Shown here in pieces: positions 42,292 through 50,797 of a DNA stretch of 64,000 nt. The stretch covers positions 20,105-84,104 of the forward strand of contig JBBQRA010000001.1 in the NCBI GenBank assembly GCA_038215275.1, written 5' to 3'. The DNA comes from Ga0077553 sp038215275. Its GTDB lineage: Bacteria; Acidobacteriota; Terriglobia; Bryobacterales; Bryobacteraceae. Position numbers and translations under genes: made by a program. Under the pieces are notes generated by a model, which saw only the letters and a program-made list of their open reading frames with translations, searched no databases and was not told the origin of the DNA. Position 1 is the stretch's first letter; each line of letters begins with the position of its first letter.

Positions 42292-43298
42292 AGCTAATCG
42301 TCACTGGTGGCGCCGGGTTTATCGGCTCCGCCTTCGTTCGCCTGCTGCTGGCGGGTCAGGAATCGTTGAGCGTCATCGTTCTCGATAAGCTCACCTACGC
42401 GGGCAACCCGGACAATCTCGCCCCCGTCGCGGGGGATTCAAGATACCGGTTCGTCCAGGGCGATATCGCCGATTCGGTGGCGGTGAATGAACTGGTGGAC
42501 GAGACGCAACCGGACGCAATTGTGCATTTTGCGGCCGAAAGCCACGTGGACCGGAGTATTTTGTCGCCGGAACCGGTGGTGCGAACGAATCTGATCGGCA
42601 CGTTCACGCTACTTGAAGCAGCGCGGAAATATGGAGTGAACCGGTTTCTGCATGTGTCGACGGACGAAGTCTACGGGTCGATCCCAGAGCCCCACGAGGC
42701 TGACGAAAACTATCCGCTGATTACCAGCAGCCCGTATTCGGCCTCAAAAGCCGGTTCAGACCTGCTGGCGCTTTCGTATTACACGACCTATAAGATGGCC
42801 GTGTCCGTAACGCGCGCCTCCAATAATTACGGGCCGTACCAGTTCCCGGAAAAATTGATTCCGTTGATGATCGCCAACGCCCTTGAATGCAAGCAACTGC
42901 CGGTGTACGGCGACGGGCAGCAGGTTCGCGACTGGCTCTATGTCGATGATCATTGCCGGGCAATCCGCTCCGTGCTCGACCGGGGCCGGCCGGGCGAGAT
43001 TTATAACATTGGCGGCAGCCGCTCGCTCCCGAATTTGGAAGTGGTGGAGCGAATCATCGCCGCCACCGGCCGCGACCGCTCGCTGATCAAATACGTCACT
43101 GATCGCCCTGGCCACGACCGGCGTTACGCCCTCACCAGCGACAAGATCACTCGCGAAACGGGCTGGGCGCCGGAAGTGGAGTTTGAAGCAGGCTTGGCGG
43201 CCACCATCGATTGGTACCGGCAGAACACAGAGTGGATCGAACGCGTCCGCTCGGGTGCGTATCGCGAGTACTACGACCAGAACTACGCGAACCGCTAA
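42288..43298 (+). CDS. rmlB: dTDP-glucose 4,6-dehydratase
   Basis: 336 residues of the extended short-chain dehydrogenase fold. The NAD motif is GGAGFIGSAFVR near 7-18 and the active site comprises HVSTDEVYG near 124-132 and YSASKAGSD near 149-157 with the YxxxK pair. The C-terminal part has YNIGGSRSLPNLEVV and HDRRYALTSDKI, typical of RmlB. It is the last gene of the dTDP-sugar operon and its stop is shared with the convergent small secreted gene. Confidence 0.94.
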   Translation: MKLIVTGGAGFIGSAFVRLLLAGQESLSVIVLDKLTYAGNPDNLAPVAGDSRYRFVQGDIADSVAVNELVDETQPDAIVHFAAESHVDRSILSPEPVVRTNLIGTFTLLEAARKYGVNRFLHVSTDEVYGSIPEPHEADENYPLITSSPYSASKAGSDLLALSYYTTYKMAVSVTRASNNYGPYQFPEKLIPLMIANALECKQLPVYGDGQQVRDWLYVDDHCRAIRSVLDRGRPGEIYNIGGSRSLPNLEVVERIIAATGRDRSLIKYVTDRPGHDRRYALTSDKITRETGWAPEVEFEAGLAATIDWYRQNTEWIERVRSGAYREYYDQNYANR

Positions 43299-43603
43299 CG
43301 CCGGGCGAGGCGGGGAGCGGCGGGCGGCAACGGCTTCAAGTAGACGCCGGTAGCCTTTCCGTTCCCATCGAGCAGACAGACGAACTCGCGTTCTTCGGTC
43401 CCTCCCTTGCTTGACGAAACGAACCCACGGCCCCAAATGACCTTGGCTGCCTTCGGATCGGCCGGACGCGATTCTTCGAACAACTTTTGACGGGCCGGGA
43501 TGCGGAAGGTAACCCCTGTCGGCAGCTGCGCCTGATAATGCTGTTGGCAGGCCTCATTGGCCCACAGCGTGGTGGCCGCCAAACTGAGAAAGTAGAGCTT
43601 CAT
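43295..43603 (-). CDS. Small secreted hypothetical protein
   Basis: 102 residues from ATG 43603 with a signal peptide (MKLYFLSLAATTLWANEA). The mature part has a basic and Pro-rich end (LKPLPPAAPRLARR), with no recognised domain. The ATG overlaps the stop of the aldehyde dehydrogenase gene by 4 bases, so the two are probably co-transcribed. The longer open frame to 43732 lies inside the dehydrogenase and is rejected. Confidence 0.65.
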   Translation of the reverse strand: MKLYFLSLAATTLWANEACQQHYQAQLPTGVTFRIPARQKLFEESRPADPKAAKVIWGRGFVSSSKGGTEEREFVCLLDGNGKATGVYLKPLPPAAPRLARR

Positions 43604-45156
43604 GGCAGCTTGGTCGCGATCGACTTTGCTTGCAGGAATTGCAGGAGATAGTCCGGACCGCCGGCTTTGGAATTGGTGCCGGAAAGATTGAATCCGCCGA
43701 ACGGATGGACGCCGACCATCGCGCCAGTACACTTGCGGTTCAGATACAAATTGCCGACATGGAATTCGCGCCGAGCCTGTTCCAGATGAGCCGGCATGTT
43801 TGAATAGACCGCGCCGGTGAGGCCGTAGTCGCTGTCGTTCGCCAGAGCCAGAGCGTGGTCAAAGTTATCCGCCTTCGTCACCGCGAGCACCGGCCCGAAG
43901 ATCTCCTCCTGAAAAAGCCGTGAAGTGGAGGGCACACCGATGAAGACGGTGGGTGCAACGTAGTATCCATCGCCGGGAGCCGCCTTGCCGCCAGTCAGCA
44001 GACCGCCCTCGGCCCGGCCGATCTCGATATACGCGAGGATGCTTTGGCTGGCGCCAAGGCTGATGACAGGTCCCATTGAGAACGCGGGGTCGGCGGCATC
44101 GCCCACCGTCAGACCGGCGACGCGAGGCTCCAAACGAAGCAGGAACTCGTCGTAAACGCCGGCATGAACAATGGCCCGGCTACACGCGGAGCACTTCTGC
44201 CCCTGAAAGCCGAACGCCGAGGCAACCACGCCGGCTACGGCGGCATCCAGGTCGCAATCGGCGTCGACGATGATCGCGTCTTTGCCGCCCATTTCGGCGA
44301 CGACACGGCGGATCCACTTCAGCCCCTTCACGGGCTTGGCGGCGAGTTCGTTGATATGCAGACCAACGTCGCGCGATCCGGTAAAGCTGATAAAGCGAGT
44401 TTTGGGATCAGCGACGAGCAGGTCGCCAATCTCGCTGCCACTGCCAACGCAGAGCGCCAGAGCGCGCGGCGGGAGGCCGGCCTCCCAGAGAACTTCTACG
44501 AATTTGGCCGCAATGATCGGCGTTTCGCTCGAAGGCTTCAAGACCACAGTGTTTCCGCACACCAGCGCCGCGACGGTCATACCGGCGAGAATCGCTAGCG
44601 GAAAATTCCAGGGCGGGATGACGACGCCGACACCCAGAGGCAGGTATTCGAGTTCGTTCGTTTCACCGGCCATTTGAAGCACGGGCTCCGGATTCGCCCA
44701 GCGCACCATTTGGCGGGCGTAGTATTCGCAGAAGTCGATCGCTTCAGCGGTGTCGGCTTCGGCTTCGGCCCAGCTCTTGCCCGCTTCCAGCACCAGCCAG
44801 GCGTTGAACTCGTTCTTGCGCTCCCGGAGAATCGCCGCGGTTTTCACTACCACGGCCACGCGCTCCGCCACCGGCGTCCGGGCCCATTCGGGGAAGAACG
44901 CGGCGGCATCGGCAATGGCTTCGGTCGCCAGTTCGGCGGAGGCCTTCGCATGGGAGCCGACGATCTCGCCCGGATGAGAAGGATTTACAGAAGGAAGCCA
45001 ATCGTCGGTGGCCACGGCGCGGCCCGCGATCCACAACGAATACTCGCGGCCAAAAGAGGCGCGCACTTGCGCAAGAGCAGTCTCCATCGCCAGCTTGTTT
45101 TCCGGCAGCGAGAAGTCCGCGTACGCTTCATTGCGAAAAGCGGGCAGCGGGGCCAT
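43600..45156 (-). CDS. pruA: L-glutamate gamma-semialdehyde (1-pyrroline-5-carboxylate) dehydrogenase
   Basis: 518 residues of the aldehyde dehydrogenase superfamily, nearest to the RocA/PruA type that oxidises glutamate semialdehyde to glutamate in proline breakdown. It has PPWNFPLAILAGMTVAAL near 180-197, the cofactor segment SFTGSRDVG, the catalytic Glu in VAEMGGKD and the catalytic Cys in FGFQGQKCSACSRA. Proline dehydrogenase is not nearby. The upstream YtxH gene ends 5 bases before, so a shared transcript is likely. Confidence 0.88.
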   Translation of the reverse strand: MAPLPAFRNEAYADFSLPENKLAMETALAQVRASFGREYSLWIAGRAVATDDWLPSVNPSHPGEIVGSHAKASAELATEAIADAAAFFPEWARTPVAERVAVVVKTAAILRERKNEFNAWLVLEAGKSWAEAEADTAEAIDFCEYYARQMVRWANPEPVLQMAGETNELEYLPLGVGVVIPPWNFPLAILAGMTVAALVCGNTVVLKPSSETPIIAAKFVEVLWEAGLPPRALALCVGSGSEIGDLLVADPKTRFISFTGSRDVGLHINELAAKPVKGLKWIRRVVAEMGGKDAIIVDADCDLDAAVAGVVASAFGFQGQKCSACSRAIVHAGVYDEFLLRLEPRVAGLTVGDAADPAFSMGPVISLGASQSILAYIEIGRAEGGLLTGGKAAPGDGYYVAPTVFIGVPSTSRLFQEEIFGPVLAVTKADNFDHALALANDSDYGLTGAVYSNMPAHLEQARREFHVGNLYLNRKCTGAMVGVHPFGGFNLSGTNSKAGGPDYLLQFLQAKSIATKLP

Positions 45157-45161
45157 GGCGT

Positions 45162-45425
45162 TTAGCCCTCGACCATTTTGCGGCCTCGCTCGAACAGGTC
45201 CGCCGCTTCGTCGGCCATCTTGCGACCCTTCTCGTAGAGGTCACGTCCGCGTTCCACCATCTCCTGGCCTTTGCCAGAGACGACATCGGCGCTCTCTTCT
45301 GCCCGGCGCACGATCTTCTTTCGCGTCACCTCTCCGCTCGCCGGTGCGTAGAGGAGCGCGACCGCCGCGCCGATAGCGGCGCCAGTGAGAAACCATACTG
45401 CTTTGCTGCTGTTATCTTCTGCCAT
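45162..45425 (-). CDS. YtxH-domain membrane protein
   Basis: 87 residues. One N-terminal membrane helix (WFLTGAAIGAAVALLYAPASG, about residues 11-31) ends in the Ala-Pro-x-Ser-Gly motif of YtxH proteins, followed by a charged amphipathic helix with near-repeats (ERGRDLYEKGRKMADEAADL). The ATG at 45425 has a GAGG element about 9 bases upstream. YtxH proteins are general envelope or stress proteins of unknown action. Confidence 0.85.
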   Translation of the reverse strand: MAEDNSSKAVWFLTGAAIGAAVALLYAPASGEVTRKKIVRRAEESADVVSGKGQEMVERGRDLYEKGRKMADEAADLFERGRKMVEG

Positions 45426-45450
45426 AAAGGAAACCTCATTTAGCATTGTT

Positions 45451-47958
45451 TCAGAATGCAGGCAGAAATGTCCGGTGCGGAGAGCGCCAGGGGAGCAACT
45501 CGACGGTCAGTTGTTTGCCATCGGTCAACACCCGGACGAGACCGAACCGGTCGGTACGGAGCAGGCCGACTCGGCTTTGTTCAAGACGCTTTACGACGTC
45601 GGGATGGGGATGTTTATAGAGGTTGTCCGGCCCGGCCGAGATGATGGCGAACTGAGGCTGAAGGCGCGCCAGCAGGTCGGCGGTGGTGGAAGTCCGGCTG
45701 CCGTGGTGGCCTGCTTTCAAGATGTCGGCTGGGGCGATGCGGCCTTCGTCTACCAGACGGAACTCCACCTCTTTCTCCAAGTCTCCCGTCAGCAGCATGC
45801 TGCGTTTGCCCAGCGAGATCCGCATGGTCAGCGAGTCATTGTTGCGGGCGACCTCGGTGGGCGGCGTATCTCGATAGGGCGCCAGGATGTCGAACTGGGC
45901 TCCGCCCCACGCAAATGCGTCGCCGCCCCAGCGCGGAATAATTTTGACGCCGCGAGCTAGCGCCTTTGCCCGGATGCGCTGCCAGGTGGGACTTTCGCCC
46001 ATGGCGCCGGTCCAGAGTTCGACAGGCGCGAAATTGTCGATGAGGGCTTCGAGCCCAGCCGCATGGTCGTCGTGCGCATGGGTTAGCGCGATTGCGTCCA
46101 GCCGTCGAATCGACCGTGTCCAAAGGTAGGGCGAAACGACGTCCTCGCCGATATCCAGCTTCGGCTTCGGGCGGCCTCTGAACTGCGGCAACCCCCCGCC
46201 GTCCACGATCAGCATCTTCCCTTCCGGAGTGACCACGAGCAAGCTATCGCCCTGGCCGACGTCGATGGCCGTAAGCTCCAGTTGGCCCTCGGTGCGAACC
46301 GGCGCAAACGGATGCCAGATGATGATCCCGAACAGCGCCATCGTCACGACGAAACAAACCCAACGCAGCCGGGGAGCATGGCGCGCCGTAACGGCCAATG
46401 CCACCAGACTGGCCGCGAACCCGGCAGCGAGCAGCGTCGGCGGATCGGGAATCCGCCAATTCGGTTCGAGCGCCGCGCACGTGGCCGCGACCCACTGGCC
46501 GGCGTCGAGAAACCAGCCCGCGATGGTGGCAATCCACTGCCAGCCGGTGAAAACAGCGAGAAAACCGGCGACGATGGCGCCGTTCATCAGCGGCACGACG
46601 AAGATGTTAGCGACCATGCCCGAAAGCGATGCGCGATGGAAGTAGAACGCCATCGGCAACGCCAAGGCCACTTGCATGATGCAGGAGATCATGAAAACTT
46701 CGAAGGCGTTGACGAGCAAAGCCAACCCGGAGCCAAGGGCCCGGCAGAGCCAGGGCATGGGGAGATTGGTCCAATAGCTGATGGTCTGTGCGAAGAGGCG
46801 GGTCTCGACGCGAAACGCCGCGATGCGGAATGGTTTGCGCAAATCCTGCCGCCAGTCTTCGAGTTCGGCGAGGCCCTGCGCCAGAGGCCGGGAGTTTTGT
46901 TCAAACAGAGGGTCGGCCAGCGAGGCGATGGCGGCGACGCTCAGGAAGGTGAGTTGGAAGCTGGCTTCAAAAAGTTGCCCGGGGTCGAGGGCTAACACGG
47001 TGATCGCAACGACGGCGAGGAAGTTGAGGATGCGGGGGTCGCGATACCAGAAGCGGCAGAGACTGAAGAGCATGAAGCCGGCGGCGGCGCGCAGGACCGG
47101 CGCCGTCATGCCGGATGTGGCCGCGTACAGCCACGCGAGAATCACGGTGGCGATAAGGCTGAAAGTCATCTTGCCGGTAGCCATGCGAATGACGCCGAAA
47201 AGGATCCCGGCGACCATGGTGATATGGATTCCGGAGATGACGAGCGCGTGATAGGTACCGGTTCGGCGAAAGCTTTCCGTCCATGCTTTTTGCAGGCGGG
47301 TATTCTCGCCGATCAGCAGCGCTTGCATCATCCACGCCTTATAGTTGTCGCCGGGGTAAAGGGTTTCGAGGCGCTGGAGGATCCAGCCGCGCAGGGCGAA
47401 AAGGGAGGCCGTCGCAGCGTGGCCGCAGGTACCGGGCAGAACCGTAACTTCGGTGCCGGTGCGTGTCGAGATGGTCCAATAGATTTGACGGCGGGCGAGA
47501 TACTGCACCAAGTCGAAGGCACCAGGATTGCGGAAGTTGGTGGGCTTGCGGACGCGCCCTTCAAACTCGACGCGCTGGCCGTAATGGAGGTTGGGCGCGG
47601 GTTGGCCCTCGCGAAGATTCAGACTGACGCGGGCGCGGGCATCCCGATCCAGTTCCAAAGTGAACTGCTCGCGGCGGTCGGCGAAGACGGACGGCTCGAC
47701 GACGCACCCTTCGATGACCAGCGTTTCTCCGACTTCGGAGTCAAGTTCGGGCGCAGGCTCCGGCGGACGGAGCACGGGCAGCAGCGTCCCCGCGGCGACA
47801 AAAGCCAGACCCACCATCCAAGGACGGCGGCCTAAAACCGCCAACAAAGCTAAGGCGGCCGTGGCCGCGGCGGCTTCGGGCCGGGAAAAGGGGATGACTT
47901 GCGCCAGCAAGAGGCCGGCGATCAGTCCAACGCACGGCAATAGGAGGGGTTCACGCAC
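45451..47958 (-). CDS. comEC: ComEC/Rec2 DNA-internalisation channel
   Basis: 835 residues, a typical full-length ComEC. N-terminal helices and a DUF4131-like domain (VIEGCVVEPSVF, then FEGRVRKPTNFRNPGAFDL) are followed by the multi-helix competence domain (ALVISGIHITMVAGILFGV) and a C-terminal metallo-beta-lactamase domain (LTHAHDDHAAGLEAL and KAGHHGSRTSTT). It carries transforming DNA across the inner membrane. No other competence gene is adjacent, but recN starts 49 bases away divergently. Confidence 0.92.
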   Translation of the reverse strand: MREPLLLPCVGLIAGLLLAQVIPFSRPEAAAATAALALLAVLGRRPWMVGLAFVAAGTLLPVLRPPEPAPELDSEVGETLVIEGCVVEPSVFADRREQFTLELDRDARARVSLNLREGQPAPNLHYGQRVEFEGRVRKPTNFRNPGAFDLVQYLARRQIYWTISTRTGTEVTVLPGTCGHAATASLFALRGWILQRLETLYPGDNYKAWMMQALLIGENTRLQKAWTESFRRTGTYHALVISGIHITMVAGILFGVIRMATGKMTFSLIATVILAWLYAATSGMTAPVLRAAAGFMLFSLCRFWYRDPRILNFLAVVAITVLALDPGQLFEASFQLTFLSVAAIASLADPLFEQNSRPLAQGLAELEDWRQDLRKPFRIAAFRVETRLFAQTISYWTNLPMPWLCRALGSGLALLVNAFEVFMISCIMQVALALPMAFYFHRASLSGMVANIFVVPLMNGAIVAGFLAVFTGWQWIATIAGWFLDAGQWVAATCAALEPNWRIPDPPTLLAAGFAASLVALAVTARHAPRLRWVCFVVTMALFGIIIWHPFAPVRTEGQLELTAIDVGQGDSLLVVTPEGKMLIVDGGGLPQFRGRPKPKLDIGEDVVSPYLWTRSIRRLDAIALTHAHDDHAAGLEALIDNFAPVELWTGAMGESPTWQRIRAKALARGVKIIPRWGGDAFAWGGAQFDILAPYRDTPPTEVARNNDSLTMRISLGKRSMLLTGDLEKEVEFRLVDEGRIAPADILKAGHHGSRTSTTADLLARLQPQFAIISAGPDNLYKHPHPDVVKRLEQSRVGLLRTDRFGLVRVLTDGKQLTVELLPWRSPHRTFLPAF

Positions 47959-48007
47959 TCGAGAAGATAGTGGCGTGGCCCGGCGGCTTCTCTCTAGACT
48001 GAATAGA

Positions 48008-49684
48008 ATGCTTGTTGAGCTCTACGTGGAGAACTTCGCGGTGGTCGAACGCTTGCGCGTACGGTTTCATCCGGGCTTGAACCTGCTGACGGGCGAGACG
48101 GGCAGCGGCAAGTCGATCGTGGTGGATTCGTTGGGGTTGCTGTTCGGCGGCCGGGCTTCGGCGGAGGTGGTGCGGACGGGGACAGACCGGGCGCGGGTAT
48201 CGGGAATCTTCGTGGTGCCGCCGGAACCGGCTTTCCGGGCGTTGCTCGAAGAAGCCGGCATCACGCTCGAAGACGATGAGTTGATCGTGGAACGTGAGGT
48301 GACAGCGGGCGGCAAATCGAGAGCCTTGCTGGCAAACCGGCCAGCTACGGCGACACTCTTGAAGGCGCTGGCGCCGTGGTTAGGCGATATCCACGGGCAG
48401 AATGAACAGCAGCGGCTGCATTCCCCGGAATCGCAGCGGGAGATGCTCGACACCTTCGCCGGCTCCGAGGCACTGGTAGCCGAGGTTGGCCAAGTCTTCG
48501 CGGCGTGGCGAAACTGCGCGCGCGAACTCGAAGAGATTGACCGGGCGGAGCAGGAACAGTTGCGGCTGTCGGACCTCTGGAGTTTTCAGCGGAAAGAGAT
48601 TGAAGAGGTGGATCCTCAGACGGGGGAGGATACCGAGCTCGAAGCGGAAAAGCGGGTGCTGCAGAACGTGACGCGACTGGCCGAGCACGCCGAGGCCGCG
48701 TATACCGCCCTCTACGACGCACCGGATTCGGCGGTGGCGCAAGCGCGGGCCGCCGCCAAGCGCGTGCAGGAACTGGTGCGGATCGATCCGAGTCTGGCCG
48801 AGGTAGCGGAGTTGTTGCGACCAGCCGTGATTGGGCTGGAAGAGGCTGGTTTCACGCTGCGCGACTATCTCGGCAAGCTGCATGCCGACCCGCGGCGGCT
48901 CGACGACGTTGAGACGCGCCTCGCCGCCATCGATCGGCTTCGGCGGAAGTACGGGTCAACGATAGAAGAAATCCAGGGATTCCTGGCCACGCTCCAAGGG
49001 AAAATGCAGACCGTCGAGGAGGCCGGCGAACGGCGGGCGGCGATTGAAGCCCGGCGGGAGAAGCTCGCCGGAGAGTTCACAGCGGCGGCGGGACGGTTGA
49101 CGAAGGTCCGAAAGGAAGCGGCCAAGAAGCTCGAAAAGCGAGTGGAGAAGGAATTGGCCGCGCTGGCGATGGCGGGAACCCGATTTCAAGTCGCCTTCGC
49201 AGCGGCGGGCTGGTCGGCGGATGGCGTGGACGCGATCCGGTTTCTGGTGTCGGCCAACCTCGGTGAGGAGCCGCGGGAGCTCGACAAGGTTGCCTCCGGC
49301 GGCGAGGTTTCGCGGATCGCGTTGGCCATCAAGACGTGTATTGAGAGCGAGCGGCCCGGGGTGTCTCACCATCTTCTGGTTTTCGACGAAGTGGACGCCG
49401 GCATTGGCGGCGAGGCGGCCGAAGCCGTGGGGCGGCGGCTGAAAGGGCTTAGCCGCTCGAATCAGGTGCTGTGTGTGACCCACCAAGCGAACATCGCCTC
49501 ATTCGCCGACCACCACTACCGCGTGGAGAAACAACAGGCAAATGGACGGACGGTGGCCGTCGTCTCCGAATTGACCGGGGAGGAGCGGACCAAGGAGATT
49601 GGACGGATGCTCTCGGGCCAAAGGCTGACGCCGGAGGCGTTGCGCCACGCCGAGCAGTTGATTCAGGCAGGGGCCCTCCCCTAA
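48008..49684 (+). CDS. recN: DNA repair ATPase RecN
   Basis: 558 residues of an SMC-like double-strand-break repair ATPase. Walker A GETGSGKS is at residues 29-36, the coiled-coil arms run through the middle (about 170-380), and the ABC signature KVASGGEVSRIALAIK plus Walker B LLVFDEVDAGIGG lie near 430-480. The start is ATG 48008 (MLVELYVENFAVV, the family's usual opening). The open frame to 47591 overlaps comEC and is rejected. Confidence 0.94.
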   Translation: MLVELYVENFAVVERLRVRFHPGLNLLTGETGSGKSIVVDSLGLLFGGRASAEVVRTGTDRARVSGIFVVPPEPAFRALLEEAGITLEDDELIVEREVTAGGKSRALLANRPATATLLKALAPWLGDIHGQNEQQRLHSPESQREMLDTFAGSEALVAEVGQVFAAWRNCARELEEIDRAEQEQLRLSDLWSFQRKEIEEVDPQTGEDTELEAEKRVLQNVTRLAEHAEAAYTALYDAPDSAVAQARAAAKRVQELVRIDPSLAEVAELLRPAVIGLEEAGFTLRDYLGKLHADPRRLDDVETRLAAIDRLRRKYGSTIEEIQGFLATLQGKMQTVEEAGERRAAIEARREKLAGEFTAAAGRLTKVRKEAAKKLEKRVEKELAALAMAGTRFQVAFAAAGWSADGVDAIRFLVSANLGEEPRELDKVASGGEVSRIALAIKTCIESERPGVSHHLLVFDEVDAGIGGEAAEAVGRRLKGLSRSNQVLCVTHQANIASFADHHYRVEKQQANGRTVAVVSELTGEERTKEIGRMLSGQRLTPEALRHAEQLIQAGALP

Positions 49685-49909
49685 ACAACCACCGCCTGAA
49701 GGCGGGTGGGGTTAACTGGCGACTGAAAGTCGCAGGGCGCGGTGTCCGTTATGCCCGGATTCCTCAAAACAGACCTGAAACATTCCGCCATTCCCCAGCA
49801 TCGGCTTACTCCGCAGCGCGGCGGCTAAAAACGGCCCACCTGAAAGGTGGGGGGATTAGACCCGGCATGTGGAGCTAAAGGTTTTGGCCGTCTAGGCCGA
49901 TAGCCGGAT
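49685..49909. repeat. Cluster of three short palindromes with a TGAA core
   Basis: A 225-base gap after recN with no gene. It holds three hairpins of one style: CCGCC-TGAA-GGCGG (49692-49705), GCGACT-GAA-AGTCGC (49719-49733) and CCCACCT-GAA-AGGTGGG (49835-49851). Loop bases are alike while stem bases differ with compensation, as in a mobile or structured RNA/DNA repeat family. Similar elements are often scattered between genes in Bryobacterales-type genomes. They are too short and irregular to be a CRISPR array. The first may also serve as a terminator for recN. Confidence 0.6.
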
Positions 49910-50797
49910 GTGTCAGAACAGACTTCGAGCAATCGCCGCCGCCAGAACCGGCAGGCCTGGATGACCGGAAAGCGGCTGCAGTTGTGGGTCGAGAAGGAGG
50001 AGGACTCCTGGCAGCGGGTGGCCGCCGACCTCGAGAACGGCTCGGAGTTTGGCCTGGGAGTGATTAGCCAGGTGCGGCTGGACCCCGGCCAACGAGTTCT
50101 CGTCGATGGAGCGCCCTTTGCCGCTTCGGCTGGTGGACGAACAAAGGGTGTAGTGATCTGGTGCGGTCCCATGCCGGATAGCCGGTTCCGGATTGGAGTC
50201 GCCGTGGAGCGATCGCCTTCGACTGGGCAAGATCCGGGCGCGGAGTTCTGCGATTTCTACGCTCTCCTTGAGTTGCATCGCGAGGCGAGCCTGGACACGA
50301 TTCACCGCGTGTACCGAATATTGGCGCAACGGTTTCATCCCGACAATCCGGAGACCGGCAACGAGGAGCATTTCAAGCTGATCTCTACAGCGCACCGTGT
50401 GCTAACGAATGCCGATCTGCGCGCGCAGTATGACGCCCACTACCGGCAGCGGGTCGGCCGCCAGTGGAAGATATTTGACCCGAAAACGGCCCTGGCCGGG
50501 GTGGCCGGGGAGCGCAAGAAACGGAACGGGGCGCTGGCGGCGTTGTATATCAAACGGGTGCAATGTCCGGAGCAACCAACGATCAGCATTCCGGAGCTCG
50601 AAGAGCTACTCGGGGTACCGCGGGAACATCTCGAATTCACGCTGTGGTTTCTACGGGAGCAGGTTTGGGCCACCCGAACCGACAACGGCCGGTTTGCGAT
50701 CACGGCCAAGGGCGTGCAGCACGCCGAAGAAACAGGGGCTTGGCAGGCGCCGGCCGGTAACGACCAGCACCTGCTGGACGGCGCCCACCCGGTCTAG
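49910..50797 (+). CDS. J-domain protein with N-terminal PilZ-like region
   Basis: 295 residues from GTG 49910. Residues about 10-100 resemble a PilZ-type beta-barrel (LWVEKEEDSWQRVAADLENG, then GVVIWCGPMPDSRFRIGVAVE), without a clear RxxxR c-di-GMP site. A J-domain follows (about 114-180) with the HPD motif intact at 143-145, so it should stimulate a DnaK-type chaperone. The last 90 residues form a possible winged-helix region (ISIPELEELLGVPREHLEFTL). It shares a CTAG stop with the convergent AAA+ gene. Role unknown. Confidence 0.75.
   Translation: MSEQTSSNRRRQNRQAWMTGKRLQLWVEKEEDSWQRVAADLENGSEFGLGVISQVRLDPGQRVLVDGAPFAASAGGRTKGVVIWCGPMPDSRFRIGVAVERSPSTGQDPGAEFCDFYALLELHREASLDTIHRVYRILAQRFHPDNPETGNEEHFKLISTAHRVLTNADLRAQYDAHYRQRVGRQWKIFDPKTALAGVAGERKKRNGALAALYIKRVQCPEQPTISIPELEELLGVPREHLEFTLWFLREQVWATRTDNGRFAITAKGVQHAEETGAWQAPAGNDQHLLDGAHPV

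Noticed and set aside
47591..48007. 139-codon N-terminal extension of RecN
   Set aside because: It is Arg/Ser-rich, lies antisense to comEC, and the family start MLVELYVENF is at 48008.
49685..49909. Possible CRISPR array after recN
   Set aside because: The three palindromes differ in stem sequence and spacing and have no repeat-spacer regularity; no cas genes are present.
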